The notes under the pieces: generated by a model
Told to the model about the DNA's origin: nothing
The model's database searches: none
Seen by the model: only the letters and a program-made list of their open reading frames with translations
Position numbers and translations under genes: made by a program
In this document: one piece after another, positions 1 through 10,956 of the stretch
How positions within the stretch are numbered: the first letter of the stretch is position 1
How the letters are laid out: every line of letters begins with the position of its first letter
Assembly (NCBI GenBank): GCA_949130485.1
Contig: OX422183.1
Location: 16,388,420-16,452,419 of the forward strand
Length of the DNA stretch: 64,000 bases
Direction: 5' to 3'
DNA from: Agelas oroides
Taxonomy: Eukaryota; Porifera; Demospongiae; Agelasida; Agelasidae

Positions 1-168
1 CGCTGAGCCGGGCGGTGAGTGAGGCCAAAATATCAGCGTTGGATGTGCTTGACTCATCGGCGTTGGGGCGCCTTGGAAGTGGAGGGCTGGGAGGACGCTG
101 AGGTAGCGGGGGACTGGTGGTCGGACATGGCGCTAACACGCTCTCGATGGGATCGCCGGATCAAATAA
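1..168 (-). CDS. Possible 5' or internal exon cut by the window edge; uncharacterised Pro/Ser-rich protein
   Basis: Read on the minus strand, one frame is open from a stop near 168 to the window edge and gives a Pro/Ser-rich stretch followed by PNADESSTSNADILASLTAR, which looks like a real acidic/helical segment. A second frame has an ATG at 127 giving MSDHQSPATSASSQPSTSK and stops after 24 codons. The two could be joined by a one-base frameshift, or the second could be an upstream ORF. No domain is recognised. Low confidence because only about 50 residues lie inside the window. Confidence 0.25.
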
Positions 169-382
169 AGGACAAGAGAGAGTTCTAGCAGCCGCAGATG
201 GCAAGCGAGGGCAGCACGAGGTAACAGTACTGAACAGCGCATGCGTACAAGCGATAGGTTGGGCACAGAGGAGTAGGCGCGTGATGAGCACATGCATGCT
301 ACTAAATGGAGGCAGTCCTGGGTAGAAATCGAACATTATTCAGTATTTCAATCGTGTTACCACTTTCAAATCGCTGTAGTGC

Positions 383-487
383 ATAACTTCCATTAAGGGC
401 GGAGCTCATACACGCTTCGTAGATGCATAAATACCTGACATGTCTATGCAGCGCATATGAGCTCTGCCCTTAACAGAAGTTCTGCGT
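383..487. repeat. Short palindromic MITE
   Basis: Arms of about 30 bp built around TTAAGGGCGGAGCTCATA on the left and its imperfect complement TATGAGCTCTGCCCTTAA on the right, separated by about 40 bp. It is a non-coding inverted-repeat element. Confidence 0.6.
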
Positions 488-1967
488 TACAGAGCTTCGA
501 ACACAGTAAGGTGATCAAAATATGCTACAGAATAATGCTTGATTTCCACCCAGACTGCCACATCTAAAATCACAGGTACAGGGTCGCTGAAATTAAGTTC
601 ACTGTTCAGGATGGTCAGGCCATTTGTGCACAAAGTGCATGGCAAACATTTATACATAGTTTTTAGCTGTTAAGAAATGCTCTCAGCTTACAAGTAGCTA
701 CAATGCAATATACTTCCAACCTGAAAGTTCTTTTTGCAAGACTGCAATTGAGTTGTAATTCAATCGGGAACCATAACGCACACATAGATAGTCAGCTCAA
801 ATAAATGATTCAGCCTGGCCTAATCAGCTGTACAGTGCCAGCACCTATGACAGGTAATACTGAAGGAGAGATCTAGTGATATTATTTGGCTTAAACAAGC
901 TAGGCCTTAGAAATGATCTCAATCATCTAATTTACTAGGAGGCCATGCCCCCAGATCTACCTAGCTTATGCACTTGTACATGCACTCACTATGGTCACAC
1001 TAGTCTCTGGAAAACCAGCAGAGGAGACAAGCTTCACACATTAGACAACATCCATGTAGTTCAACAGTCAAACACCAACTACTTTTGCTAGTCCATAGCT
1101 AGCATAGTCTGCACAATACTGATACACTACGTATATACGGTACATTAAATATAACGGACAGAAATTTTAATTTTATGTACTTCAAGACGAACGTCATCCT
1201 TTCGCTGTGCTGGCGTGGATGGTATTTTTGTGAATCCAGTTGAAGGAGCCAGAGAATGGAGGAGGGAAAGAAAACTGTACCCCGTAAGTACATACATGGA
1301 TATACTGGCTTGGGAGTATATGCCTGTTATTTAAATGAATTAACTTTACAAAATTTCTTAGATGCTTACACAAATACTTAGCGGTCGTATTCGTGGAGGG
1401 GTACCCAGGTTAATTAGCATTTCCTACACAAACACACTGCATGTCAAGCCTAAACTATGCAGCTCATACAGTCAATATGAGTCAATGTACACACACCCGT
1501 TCATATCTACCAGCAAGACACTTACTAGTGGGATGATTGATCATCGTGGGGCGAGCCTGATCATGAGCAAGCAGCACGCTGCTAATTTGCAACTTTTAGT
1601 GGCACACATCAAGGCTTGTCACTATCAGCAAAACCGTGTAAGTACTAGTTAAGCCTCAGTCACCAGAGATAACTAGGTATTACATGCATAGCTATGCCAG
1701 TCATTTCTCCAGCCAGGAAGGCTACTGTGGCTATACATGCATGGACTAAGCTTCGTGCTCACATGAGCTGGGTCTCTGGCGTTTATGAGTGTGCCGTCTA
1801 TTTATAGCCCTTACTGCCTGAAGTGCCTCAACCACCCCATAATTTAAACCGTTGTGAGCAGTCAGCTGTTAAAGGTCCGTAGCTGTACAAACCACACGTA
1901 AGTTGCCATGTGTGCTTCAACTTCAGTCGTCTTCACTTCAGGTCGCCGACGCTGCACTCCGACTGTC
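488..1967. other. Non-coding stretch
   Basis: AT-rich DNA in which I see no gene, RNA or clear repeat. The open frames here are short and have no recognisable protein character. Confidence 0.55.
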
Positions 1968-2568
1968 TAGTCTCGCAAGCCAGACCCTTTCCGTTCCGCA
2001 GCACCGATCACTTTCAGTATGCGGCACACGGAGGGAAGGGTCTGGAGACTTAGGACCACTTTACGTAAATCTCTAGTGAAATTTAATAGAGCCAATGAAA
2101 TCACAGAACCCACAATTAGAGTTGTTTAGTCACATGAACACGGTCATTTTGACATTCATTCCTTGTCCCTGGGTAGGCAGAACAGGCAACTACAGCCGAT
2201 AAGTTGGTTTTGGATGCTCTCATAAGAGCTGTGAGTCAAGGTGTGAGTTTAGAGCACAACAACGAGAGGTAGTAGTGAACTTTGCGAAAGGCTGAGATGC
2301 AGTATTTGTGTCTCCGCCCACTGGTAGCGGGGAAACTTGCTATTTGGTGCTTACGTGGACCTGTACTTGTCTGAGATGCCACCCAAAACCAAGCTCAATC
2401 ATCGCTCAAACAAACAGCGCAAGTAGCTTGGTAAATGACATTAGCAACAGTTATCTAGTAGGTGTGACCTATGAATAATTGTGTCTTTACACATGACAAA
2501 TTCAATAATTGCGTTCCAGACATTCACGCAAAGTGGTCCTAAGTCTCCAGACCCTTCCTCCGCGTGCC
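1968..2568. mobile_element. TAGTCTC-family non-autonomous DNA transposon, right end truncated
   Basis: The left terminus reads TAGTCTCGCAAGCCAGACCC. The internal sequence matches the copy at 12380-12949 over most of its length, for example GAGAGGTAGTAGTGAACTTT. The right end stops inside the inverted repeat about 50 bp early, after the CCAGACCCTTCC motif. There is no coding capacity. Confidence 0.7.
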
Positions 2569-2623
2569 TAATAAGTCTGCGTAGCACGTATGATTAAAAA
2601 CTGGACAGTAGGCATGTTACTTT

Positions 2624-2902
2624 AAGGCCTGGGAGATTTCGTTACATGCACTATAATGTACGTGACATAATAATAATAGGTACATAGCACACAGGGGAGC
2701 AGTGTCCGATGAAGAATCTCAAGGCCTTTCTCGTAATATCTTGTCCAAGATCTTTAGGCTGGAATGTTCAAAAGGCAACATCAGTTGTTGCTTAGCTGAT
2801 CGACACAAAGTTTGGGAGATATACAACAATCAGGCATTGCCCCTATGTGTCTACCGGCTGTCCACCTGACATCTTTGCATGTGACGGAATCTCTCAGGCC
2901 TT
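2624..2902. mobile_element. MITE with about 27-bp terminal inverted repeats
   Basis: The left arm AAGGCCTGGGAGATTTCGTT and its complement at the right end (AATCTCTCAGGCCTT) bound 279 bp of non-coding DNA. Confidence 0.6.
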
Positions 2903-3248
2903 CCCCCCCTCTGCTTTTATACACTTAAGCAATCAAAACTGGAAGGAGGCTACTGGCCACTATAATTGATTTTAATAGCTTGTTGTTTACGTTACTGTTA
3001 GCAGCAAACTAAACAACATTAGTTAATCAGCAGACTAAATTACATATAGTTAATGTCTGTCATAAACCTTGTTCCCATAACAAGTACCAAAATGTCCAGG
3101 CAGCACCCCCTCCCCCCACCCACCCCAATTTAAATAGTTCAGTAGTTTTGTAGGGTCCTCCTAGCCTTGTTCTGTGCAGTGTTAGCAGGCCTTCCTACTG
3201 TGCAGTTCTGGATTGCCTACAATATGCAAAAATGGAGGGGAGGGCCTG
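2896..3248. mobile_element. Second inverted-repeat element overlapping the previous one
   Basis: The left end (CAGGCCTTCC with AAGCAATCAAAACTGG) is the imperfect complement of the right end (CAGTTCTGGATTGCCTAC with GGGAGGGCCTGG). The family recurs as solo ends near 4755, 10215 and 10719 with the core AAGCGATCAAAAACTGGA. Confidence 0.45.
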
Positions 3249-3290
3249 GTTCATTTTATCTCATGAATAACATCAGTGTATACTGAGGAA

Positions 3291-3303
3291 GGGGGGGGGG
3301 GGG
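3291..3303 (+). repeat. Run of 13 G
   Basis: Uninterrupted poly-G tract seen directly. Its length may be unreliable in sequencing. Confidence 0.8.
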
Positions 3304-3679
3304 CACTGGAAGAATACGTTCCAATCTTACATAGTGCAGGTTCTATACAAATATTCACTACAAGTGTTTTGTAGCTACGTATGGTGTGGGACTAATTAAC
3401 TACTAGGCGAAAGTAGAACATTGTGAGGCGAGTGTGAGCAAGCAATTCATTGCGGGATTGAATTGTTATATACGTAGCTAAGGTTTACCAGTGGTCAAAG
3501 TGTCAGGTCATCATAGCACAGAGGTTGTGGTATGTAGCTAAACAAGGTTTGTCAGTCTGCTGTCTGCAAAAGAGAACTGTCACAATTGCAGAGAATAGCC
3601 TGTCATCATGAGAGTGGTACCATACAATGGAGACATTTGTCATATCTAAGCAGAGAGAAATAGCTGATGGAAGTCGTTG

Positions 3680-3961
3680 AACATCAGCCATGGAGCAGAA
3701 TCTCTGCCGCCTTTTGCGTTCAGCCTGTCTATACATAACTGTCAGCCCTTGTATACATACGTACAGTAGATACTCACGCTCCAGCTGCCTATTCCGATGT
3801 CACTATACCAACACAACTGCCATTCCCTGTACAATAGGTGCATACACTTCAGCTGTCATTCCTGGCTGTTTTTCATAAGCATCATCTTTCAAGCTCACCT
3901 TGGATCAGGAGCTAGCTGCCTACGGCTAAGCTGGCTGTCTGAGAAATCAAGTTGTACGAAG
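3680..3961. repeat. Local repeat, copy 1 (direct duplication with 4310-4570)
   Basis: Shares an ordered series of blocks with 4310-4570, including ATCATCTTTCAAGCTCACCTT (one mismatch), TCCTGGCTGT and AGTTGTACGAA. The copies are diverged by small indels. Neither copy codes convincingly. Confidence 0.6.
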
Positions 3962-4309
3962 CCTACCCTGGGACAAAATGGGCTATTCCATTTAACAAGG
4001 GGACCCCCAATGGGCGACAGTGCTATTTGCCTACCTGGGACAAAAATTTTGGCTTCACACCCCTGGGACAGAGAGTAGTTAACGGAGGGTTACAGGGGGT
4101 TTACTAAAGTTTACAAGAGAGTACGGAGGTATCCTAGTAAGTCATTACCCACTGGAACAGACACTGGAAAACCATGGGGTACCCTTATCAAATGGGATAG
4201 CACAATGGAGCCAATCGTTCTACCTGCTAACTGTAGGCAGGGTCTGAAGTCAGCCTGGCTTGTCATGTATGGTCCTTACTTGGGGCATCTTAGAGAGAGG
4301 CCGGCAGAT

Positions 4310-4570
4310 GAGGGTCGCCATGCATCAGCCGTGAAGCAGAATTTCTGCTACTTTCTGTGTTCAGTCTGTCTACACAACTGTTAGCGCTTGTATTGACATT
4401 GTATTTTGCTTGTATTGACATAGGTAGGTATTCACGCTCCAACTGCTGTCCCTTGTACAGTAAGTGCGCACAGTCCAACTGTCCTTCCTGGCTGTCTTCT
4501 ATAAGCGTCATCTTTCAAGCTCACCTTAGAGCTAGCTCCCCAAGGCTATGCTGGCTGCCTAGTTGTACGA
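4310..4570. repeat. Local repeat, copy 2
   Basis: Diverged direct copy of 3680-3961. The DNA between the copies carries an imperfect inverted pair near 3985 and 4195 around CCATTTAACAAGGGGACCCC. Confidence 0.6.
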
Positions 4571-4871
4571 AAATCTTCCTTATGGTCGTTGTTCAAAAAC
4601 ATACGAAACAACGTACGCCAGATATATATATAAATCGCAGTTGAACTGAATAGTGTGGGGCTTGCTCACGCTCACCCCAATAATTTCAAGACTTAGTATG
4701 TAATGAAAATTATGTATGACGATGTGTGACACTTGTGCTGCGGATCATGCGGTAAACATTCTCTTCCACATTTTGCACACTGTAAGCGATCAAAAACTGG
4801 AGGGCATGGTCCTACCAATGAAATTCATGACTGCATTTATGAATAAATTTACGGGGAGTGCATTCATATTA

Positions 4872-5338
4872 CAGTGGAACCTCCTTTAACGGACATTCTC
4901 TATAGCAGACACCTCATTATACAGGACAAAATATTGCAGTCCGGATTGAATTTGCATTACGCGTAATACTTTACAGCTCTCTGAAATGCGGACACCTCGC
5001 TATTCCGAAAAGTGGACAGATTTTGCGATCCCGCTAGTACCTGGACTGTACAAAATTCACTCGATAATGTGGATGCTGGCAGGCTTCTTGCACAAGATTG
5101 TCCGGCACCGCTGATTGATTCACCAACTGGACATTATACTAACACTGGTACGCATAGTTCTAGCCTCTGGTTATCCTTTCTAGAGAGTTCTGGAACGTGC
5201 CTTCATAGCGCTCAATGGCATGAGTATGCTTTGCCATGCCTACCAGAAATATACCAGAAGCCTCCGAAGTAGGGACACCTCTTTACTCAGGACACTTTAG
5301 ATGGCACCAATGGTGTCCGCATTATAGAAGTTCCACTG
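4872..5338. mobile_element. pogo/Tigger-like MITE with TA target duplication
   Basis: The termini CAGTGGAACCTCCTTTAACG and the complement of AGAAGTTCCACTG are flanked on both sides by TA. CAGTGGAACCTC-type ends with TA duplication are typical of pogo/Tigger (Tc1-mariner) elements; that is family knowledge. There is no transposase inside. Diverged relatives lie at 49873-49977, 55381-55530, 56700-56752 and 60955-61388. Confidence 0.7.
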
Positions 5339-5488
5339 TACAACTTCTGCAACCAGCACTCTTCCAACCACTGCATCCAGTACTCACTGCACAGCAGAAC
5401 TGCAGCACTGCAAACATTGCCAACTGAAGCTGCACATGCCAATGGGCTGATTCAGCACATTTCGTGATGTCTTACATGAAGAAACAAC

Positions 5489-7078
5489 CTAATTTTCATG
5501 CACAGCCAAGCTATAGAAAAGATGTTTGGTAACAGCCACAGTAATATACCTATCTTCTTCTTTGTAGCCTCTACTTAAGGAGAGTATCCCAGTTTGGGCA
5601 AATTTGATATGGCCATTTGTAAGTGCCCAAATCAGCTGAAAGATGAGAGAGTTGCGGCAGTCCTTTAGCTCGGTCAGGAAATTAATGATGAAGGTTTGAG
5701 TGGGTGCGTCCTTGTCCATTCCAGTCCTAGCATGACTTCAGTAAAACATAGCGGGTCCATTTCCTGGTGAAGAAGGTGTGATCCTATAGCTGATGGACGT
5801 TGCTCAAGAAGCAGGATCAAACAGGTGAGAGCGCCGGGCATTTGGCAATGAAGTGGTGTCCTTGAGGATGATTGTCCAGTGTGGGGCTGGTCTTCCGATT
5901 GGGAGGGTGCATTCGGGGTAGTTGTCACTAGTCTCATCCCCAGACCCCACCCTCTCCCGAGGAGAAACGGTCTGGTGAACCAAGTTGAATTTCTTGGGCT
6001 AGCGCACACTTTTGCGACAATGTAACCTAGCAACAATCAAAACATTTTGCGGCCAACCCGCTCAAAAAAGGTTCGGATACTCGAATGGAGATTAACAAAT
6101 TTTACTGTTGTAAGGGAAGTGCTACGTAATAATTACCGATCTCGCAATCTCATTGGTCATTACCGCTTTTGGGGAATAAGCCCAAGAAATTCGACTTCGT
6201 TCACCAGACCGTTTCTCGCCGGGAGGCGCGCGCGGGCGGGGCACGAGACTAAGTTGTCACATTGGTGTTGCATTGTGATGCACGCTTGGATATATCAAGG
6301 AGGCGCTTAATCGAATGTCACCAGGATTCCTTGTTGAGCGGTGTTTTGAATAACTGTTGGATAGAGGGGAGACAGAGTCTATCAGCGAGGTTTTTCCAGG
6401 TAGCAGTGTTTCCCTTCGCAATGGGGTTTGCGATTCTCACTTCAAGTATTGGCTTGGGGAGATCACCAGGTTGCATGTTGATAATGGAGTTTATGAAGGC
6501 CAGCTGTCTTTGGGAGATGAATGATGAGATGGAGCGGGAGTCAATTAGGCTCTGGAGGGCTGTTGTTGGGCATCTAGTGGGAAGGCCTTGGATGGTGCAA
6601 AGGATCTTGCGGTGGGTGCACTCAAGGATGTTTAGTTCAGTGTTGGAGAGTGACCATAGTTCAGAGCCATAGAGCATAATAGGAAGACATAGGGTGGAGT
6701 ATACTCCATAGGATGTAATAGGGTGTAAGCAACCAAACCTAGACCCCACGGTGTTGAGTGCAAAGAATGCACTTTTCCCCACTGTGCTTCGCTCAGTGGT
6801 ACGGAAGATGGTAGATAGGGAAACCGATCTGAGGATCCCCCAGGTGGTGTATTTCATCTGTTTCTTCCACTGCTTCATTCCCTATGTGCCACCTCTGAGA
6901 GGATCTTGCTTGGGTTCTAGAGCGGGGGGATTCTCCATAGACCATTACAAAAGACTTGCTTGCGTTGAGGTTGTATCGCCATTTTCCTGCATAGACATGC
7001 ACAATATTTAGCATGGCTTGGAAATCTTCAGGGGAATCAGCAACTAGAGCAATGTTGTGCCCCACTACCCCCAGTTCA
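5489..7078 (-). pseudogene. 5'-truncated non-LTR retrotransposon (LINE) reverse transcriptase remnant
   Basis: Read on the minus strand, it starts just after the catalytic-loop region: the expected YADD position reads VGHN followed by IALVADSPEDFQAML. It then continues through KWRYNLNASKSFVMVYGES, and after a frameshift near 6850 through LCLPIMLYGSELWSLSNTEL and LECTHRKILCTIQGLP, the C-terminal thumb region typical of LINE polymerases. A stop interrupts after NKESW near 6318. A MITE splits the tail at 5929-6251. The remainder (CTLPIGRPAPHWTIILKDTT) follows in another frame near 5800-5900. It is dead by truncation, frameshift and insertion. The family is uncertain (CR1/Rex-like guess). Confidence 0.75.
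5929..6251. mobile_element. MITE with about 75-bp terminal inverted repeats and perfect 9-bp target duplication
   Basis: The ends TAGTCTC and GAGACTA bound 323 bp, and both arms contain GAGAAACGGTCTGGTGAAC. The element is flanked by the identical 9-mer AGTTGTCAC at 5920-5928 and 6252-6260. It sits inside the minus-strand LINE coding remnant, so the empty site can be inferred. A 9-bp duplication is characteristic of Mutator-like (MULE) transposition (family knowledge). Confidence 0.8.
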
Positions 7079-7426
7079 GGCTATAGTGGGGCATGGGTGG
7101 GGATTTGACATAGTAAAACGTCAATCTTTTTTCAAGGAGTAGAAATCATTCTTGAATAGTAGTGGTACAAAAAGGAACATTGAAGCGAAGGGTAGTTACA
7201 GCAATGCATAGCCTCATTCCCAGGCTGTTGTGCATGGGCTGAGATAAAGGTACCTTGTATAGACTGTTTACACAATCATGCTCAATTTCCCCGCGACTTT
7301 GGTGCCTGGAAAACAGGGATCAGTGAATCGGCAGATCACGAACTACAAATGCGAAAGTGGGCTGGAATCCCGCCTGCTATTAACTGCATCCAACTGTAGT
7401 AGTCTCACTTGTCTTTCGTCGCTTGT

Positions 7427-7436
7427 GGTTGGTTGG

Positions 7437-7525
<89 letters not shown>

Positions 7526-7548
7526 TGATTGATTGATTGATTGATTGA
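7427..7548 (+). repeat. Tetranucleotide microsatellite (TTGA)n
   Basis: About 30 copies of the tetranucleotide with one GTTT interruption near 7525. The Asn-Gln-Ser-Ile polypeptides it encodes on the minus strand are repeat artefacts. Confidence 0.95.
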
Positions 7549-7559
7549 CAAACAAACAC

Positions 7560-8100
7560 CCAGGCCAGAGGAAGCATTGGACATCCAATCTGACAAGATA
7601 TTCGTTAATGTCATGGTGCACTTACCCCAGCAATAAAACTTTTGGTACACTAACAAGCTTTCCTTCACCAGCTACACCACCCTCACCCTTCACAGCGGCA
7701 CCAGAAGGGATTTTCACACATGACGTCATGTCAATATAAAATATGTACAAAATCGTTGCTACATGTATTGAGGGCACTACTGTGTTACGAGCTAATAATA
7801 TGCATGTAGCATGCAACGCAGGTGAAAGCATGTCTTGCTATGTACGTGTCTTGCTATACACTGTCGACAAACTGATGCCTGGCTCCTCCCTTGAGGGTAA
7901 AGCTTTTTTAAGAAGCCACAAAACTCTGAACTAGAAGACCTTCTACTTCAGGTAAATTCGCAGCACAAAACCCTCATCTCTAAAGCCTTCTACTTCAGGT
8001 CTTGTAGCTAGGCAGCAGTGAACTTTGTTTCTACATAGCACCGAACTCTAAAGTTTTAGAGCCAAGGCACATAAACCTGCAGCACTAACCTCTTATGAGT
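7560..8100. other. Non-coding spacer
   Basis: No gene recognised. Two short direct copies of CCTTCTACTTCAGGT occur near 7938 and 7986. Confidence 0.5.
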
Positions 8101-8128
8101 ATCTTGGGGTGCGGTGAGGCTCGAACCA

Positions 8129-9280
8129 ACAGAAGAGGTATGGTAATTTACATCAACAAGGCTCAACAGTCAAACAACAAACAGAAGAGGTATGGTACAT
8201 GTATCAGTCAACAAGGCTCAACAGTCAAACAACCAACAGAAGAGGTATGGTACATGTATCAGTCAACAAGGCTCAACAGTCAAACAACCAACAGAAGAGG
8301 TATGGTACATGTATCAGTCAACAAGGCTCAACAGTCAAACAACAAACAGAAGAGGTATGGTACATGTATCAGTCAACAAGGCTCAACAGTCAAACAACCA
8401 ACAGAAGAGGTATGGTACATGTATCAGTCAACAAGGCTCAACAGTCAAACAACCAACAGAAGAGGTATGGTACATGTATCAGTCAACAAGGCTCAACAGT
8501 CAAATAACCAACAGAAGAGGTATGGTACATGTATCAGTCAACAAGGCTCAACAGTCAAACAACCAACAGAAGAGGTATGGTACATGTATCAGTCAACAAG
8601 GCTCAACAGTCAAACAACCAACAGAAGAGGTATGGTACATGTATCAGTCAACAAGGCTCAACAGTCAAACAACCAACAGAAGAGGTATGGTACATGTATC
8701 AGTCAACAAGGCTCAACAGTCAAACAACAAACAGAAGAGGTATGGTACATGTATCAGTCAACAAGGCTCAACAGTCAAACAACCAACAGAAGAGGTATGG
8801 TACATGTATCAGTCAACAAGGCTCAACAGTCAAACAACAAACAGAAGAGGTATGGTACATGTATCAGTCAACAAGGCTCAACAGTCAAACAACCAACAGA
8901 AGAGGTATGGTACATGTATCAGTCAACAAGGCTCAACAGTCAAACAACCAACAGAAGAGGTATGGTACATGTATCAGTCAACAAGGCTCAACAGTCAAAC
9001 AACCAACAGAAGAGGTATGGTACATGTATCAGTCAACAAGGCTCAACAGTCAAACAACCAACAGAAGAGGTATGGTACATGTATCAGTCAACAAGGCTCA
9101 ACAGTCAAACAACCAACAGAAGAGGTATGGTACATGTATCAGTCAACAAGGCTCAACAGTCAAACAACAAACAGAAGAGGTATGGTACATGTATCAGTCA
9201 ACAAGGCTCAACAGTCAAACAACCAACAGAAGAGGTATGGTACATGTATCAGTCAACAAGGCTCAACAGTCAAACAACAA
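8129..9280 (+). repeat. 55-bp minisatellite, 21 units
   Basis: The unit contains ACAGAAGAGGTATGGTACAT and AACAAGGCTCAACAGTCAAA. The first unit is 3 bp short (8129-8180); twenty further units start every 55 bp from 8181 to 9226. Copies are almost identical. The main variable site is a C/A change in the CAACC/CAACA junction, with A before the units starting at 8181, 8346, 8731, 8841, 9171 and at the array end. One unit has AAATAACC at about 8502. Because 55 is not a multiple of 3 and no frame has a stop, all three plus frames stay open and cycle through the same 55-residue polymer. I treat this as non-coding satellite. Confidence 0.97.
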
Positions 9281-9480
9281 ATATAAACTGCTAGCCTAGG
9301 CAATAATTATGATTCTAAATACATGAAATACGGCATGCATCAAATTAGTATGCATGTCGTTATTTCATTTTGCTGTGAATAAGCAGCAACACTACCTACC
9401 TACTAGGGCAATGTTTAGTGAATTTAAGAAGAGCTAGAATGAAGGCATCAAAAACAGGCATGTAGCTATGTATATAATAG

Positions 9481-9617
9481 TTAGACACTGAGACCAAGGG
9501 AGCTACGCGATTTAGAAACCTGAGGGCCCGAGGCTGTAGCGCCCGAGTGTAGTGAGGGCGCTACTTAAGGGCCCTCTGGTTTCTAACTCGCACAGATCCC
9601 GTCGGTCAAAGCGTCTA
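9481..9617. mobile_element. Strongly palindromic GC-rich MITE
   Basis: Nested inverted blocks fold into one hairpin: TTAGAC/GTCTAA at the ends, GATTTAGAAACC with GGTTTCTAACTC, GAGGGCCC with GGGCCCTC, and GTAGCGCCC with GGGCGCTAC around an 11-nt loop. Confidence 0.7.
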
Positions 9618-9695
9618 ACTTATTTAGAGTATGCTGCAAATACGGCCACTACAATGCAACTTTTCAAACCAAGATGAAGATGGAACACCTTAGCA

Positions 9696-9962
9696 ATGAG
9701 CTATTCAGCAGGACGATGCCAAAACTTCTATCTACTTGTGCACAAGAAGGAGAAACAAGTTCCACCTACTGAATTAACTTCCGCGCCAAGCGCCTGCTCC
9801 AATACAAGCTCAGCCTTCATAAACGATGTTCGACATTCGAAGGCAGCAGAGCGAAAGGAAAGACTATTTGATGAAACTTTGGAGAAGACTGTGTGTCAAG
9901 AAACTCAGGATGACACCATAGATAATATACCAGCTATGATGACACTATCACAAACCTGCTGA
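9696..9962 (+). CDS. Uncharacterised 88-aa open frame, possibly an exon fragment
   Basis: The C-terminal half (AERKERLFDETLEKTVCQET) has the composition of a real charged helical protein and ends at a normal stop. Upstream, an alternative ATG at 9674 starts a different frame. No domain, paralogue or splice partner is seen. It may be a transposon-derived fragment or chance. Confidence 0.2.
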   Translation: MSYSAGRCQNFYLLVHKKEKQVPPTELTSAPSACSNTSSAFINDVRHSKAAERKERLFDETLEKTVCQETQDDTIDNIPAMMTLSQTC

Positions 9963-9969
9963 ACCAGTC

Positions 9970-10708
9970 AGTCTGCACTGTTTCCACAATAATTTGAATG
10001 CATGTTTACGCCCGTCCGTGTCAGTAGCAACCAATTATTCATGTTTTGTATCAACAATACTGTGTTTGTATCAACATTGTGTATCCATAAACAATACAGT
10101 TGTTGCAAATGTAACCTGGTGGACTCTACAATAACTGTACCCCATTAGAGCCTACTGCTAACCTTCAGAACAACACGCACACACACCAGTAGGCACAATA
10201 GTCCTTACCCTTCTTCCCAGGTCTTTCTACCATCCAGTTTTGATCACTTAACAGTATGCAAAAATGAAGGGGGAAGGTTTGGGAACATTTATCATGTGAA
10301 TGACGTCAATGCCTACCTAGGTAGACAGAGGGGGGGGAGAGGTCCTGATTGAAAGAGTGCATCCGTTCTTCATCACGAATAACAGACAGCAAAGTTTTCA
10401 CTCTGCAGCACATCCTTCCAACCTTTCCATTCATGTTTACTAGTGTAGATGCAAGGCATCTTGGGGCGAGCCTGAGCGAGTGGTAGGATACCGCGTGGAT
10501 GGGTAATAGTAGGTACACATTAAATCACAACTCTGAAAGTATTGTGCAGTGTTTGGTCTGAAACCTTTCATCAGGTATTGGCTACGTTTATTAGCAGCTC
10601 CTCTGTAGAAAACTGCATTGCATTGAAAGCAGCCCCACCTTGCTCCTGGAAATCAATTTATGCGCATGCGCGTGTCGATGACGGCCTCCGTGCACATGCT
10701 GGAGGGCT
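9970..10708. other. Non-coding spacer with a solo MITE end
   Basis: No gene recognised. A palindromic solo element of the GATCAAAAACTG family lies at about 10207-10281. Confidence 0.45.
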
Positions 10709-10805
10709 AGCCTCATTCCCAGGCCTTCCCACCGTCCAGTTTTTGGTCACGTTTTTGCATACTGCAAGCGATCAAAAACTGGACTGTAGCCCTGGGAACG
10801 AGGGT
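10709..10805. mobile_element. Foldback MITE of the CTCGTTCCCAGG family
   Basis: The left end CCTCATTCCCAGGCCTTCCC and the right end CCCTGGGAACGAGG are complementary, and GTCCAGTTTTTGGTCAC pairs with GATCAAAAACTGGAC around TGCATACTGCA. It is a 97-bp hairpin. Confidence 0.7.
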
Positions 10806-10956
10806 ACTGAAGGGCTAGTAAATGATTAGCTTTGTCAAAGGAACGAGGCTGGTTAGTTATGTACTTAGAAATCAGTTTGTTTCAATGTTGTTGTACAAAC
10901 TCAACTTTGACATGATACATGGAGATGCATCTGACAAAATCCATATCTCCTCACTA

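Noticed and set aside
5674-6036. 120-codon minus-strand frame
   Set aside because: It starts inside the MITE and runs into the LINE remnant; a chimera of two elements.
7343-7668. Asn-Gln-Ser-Ile repeat proteins on the minus strand
   Set aside because: Translation of a TTGA microsatellite.
8129-9299. Very long open frames (up to 399 codons) in the 55-bp array
   Set aside because: They are the same repeat read in three frames; open only because the unit has no stop codon.
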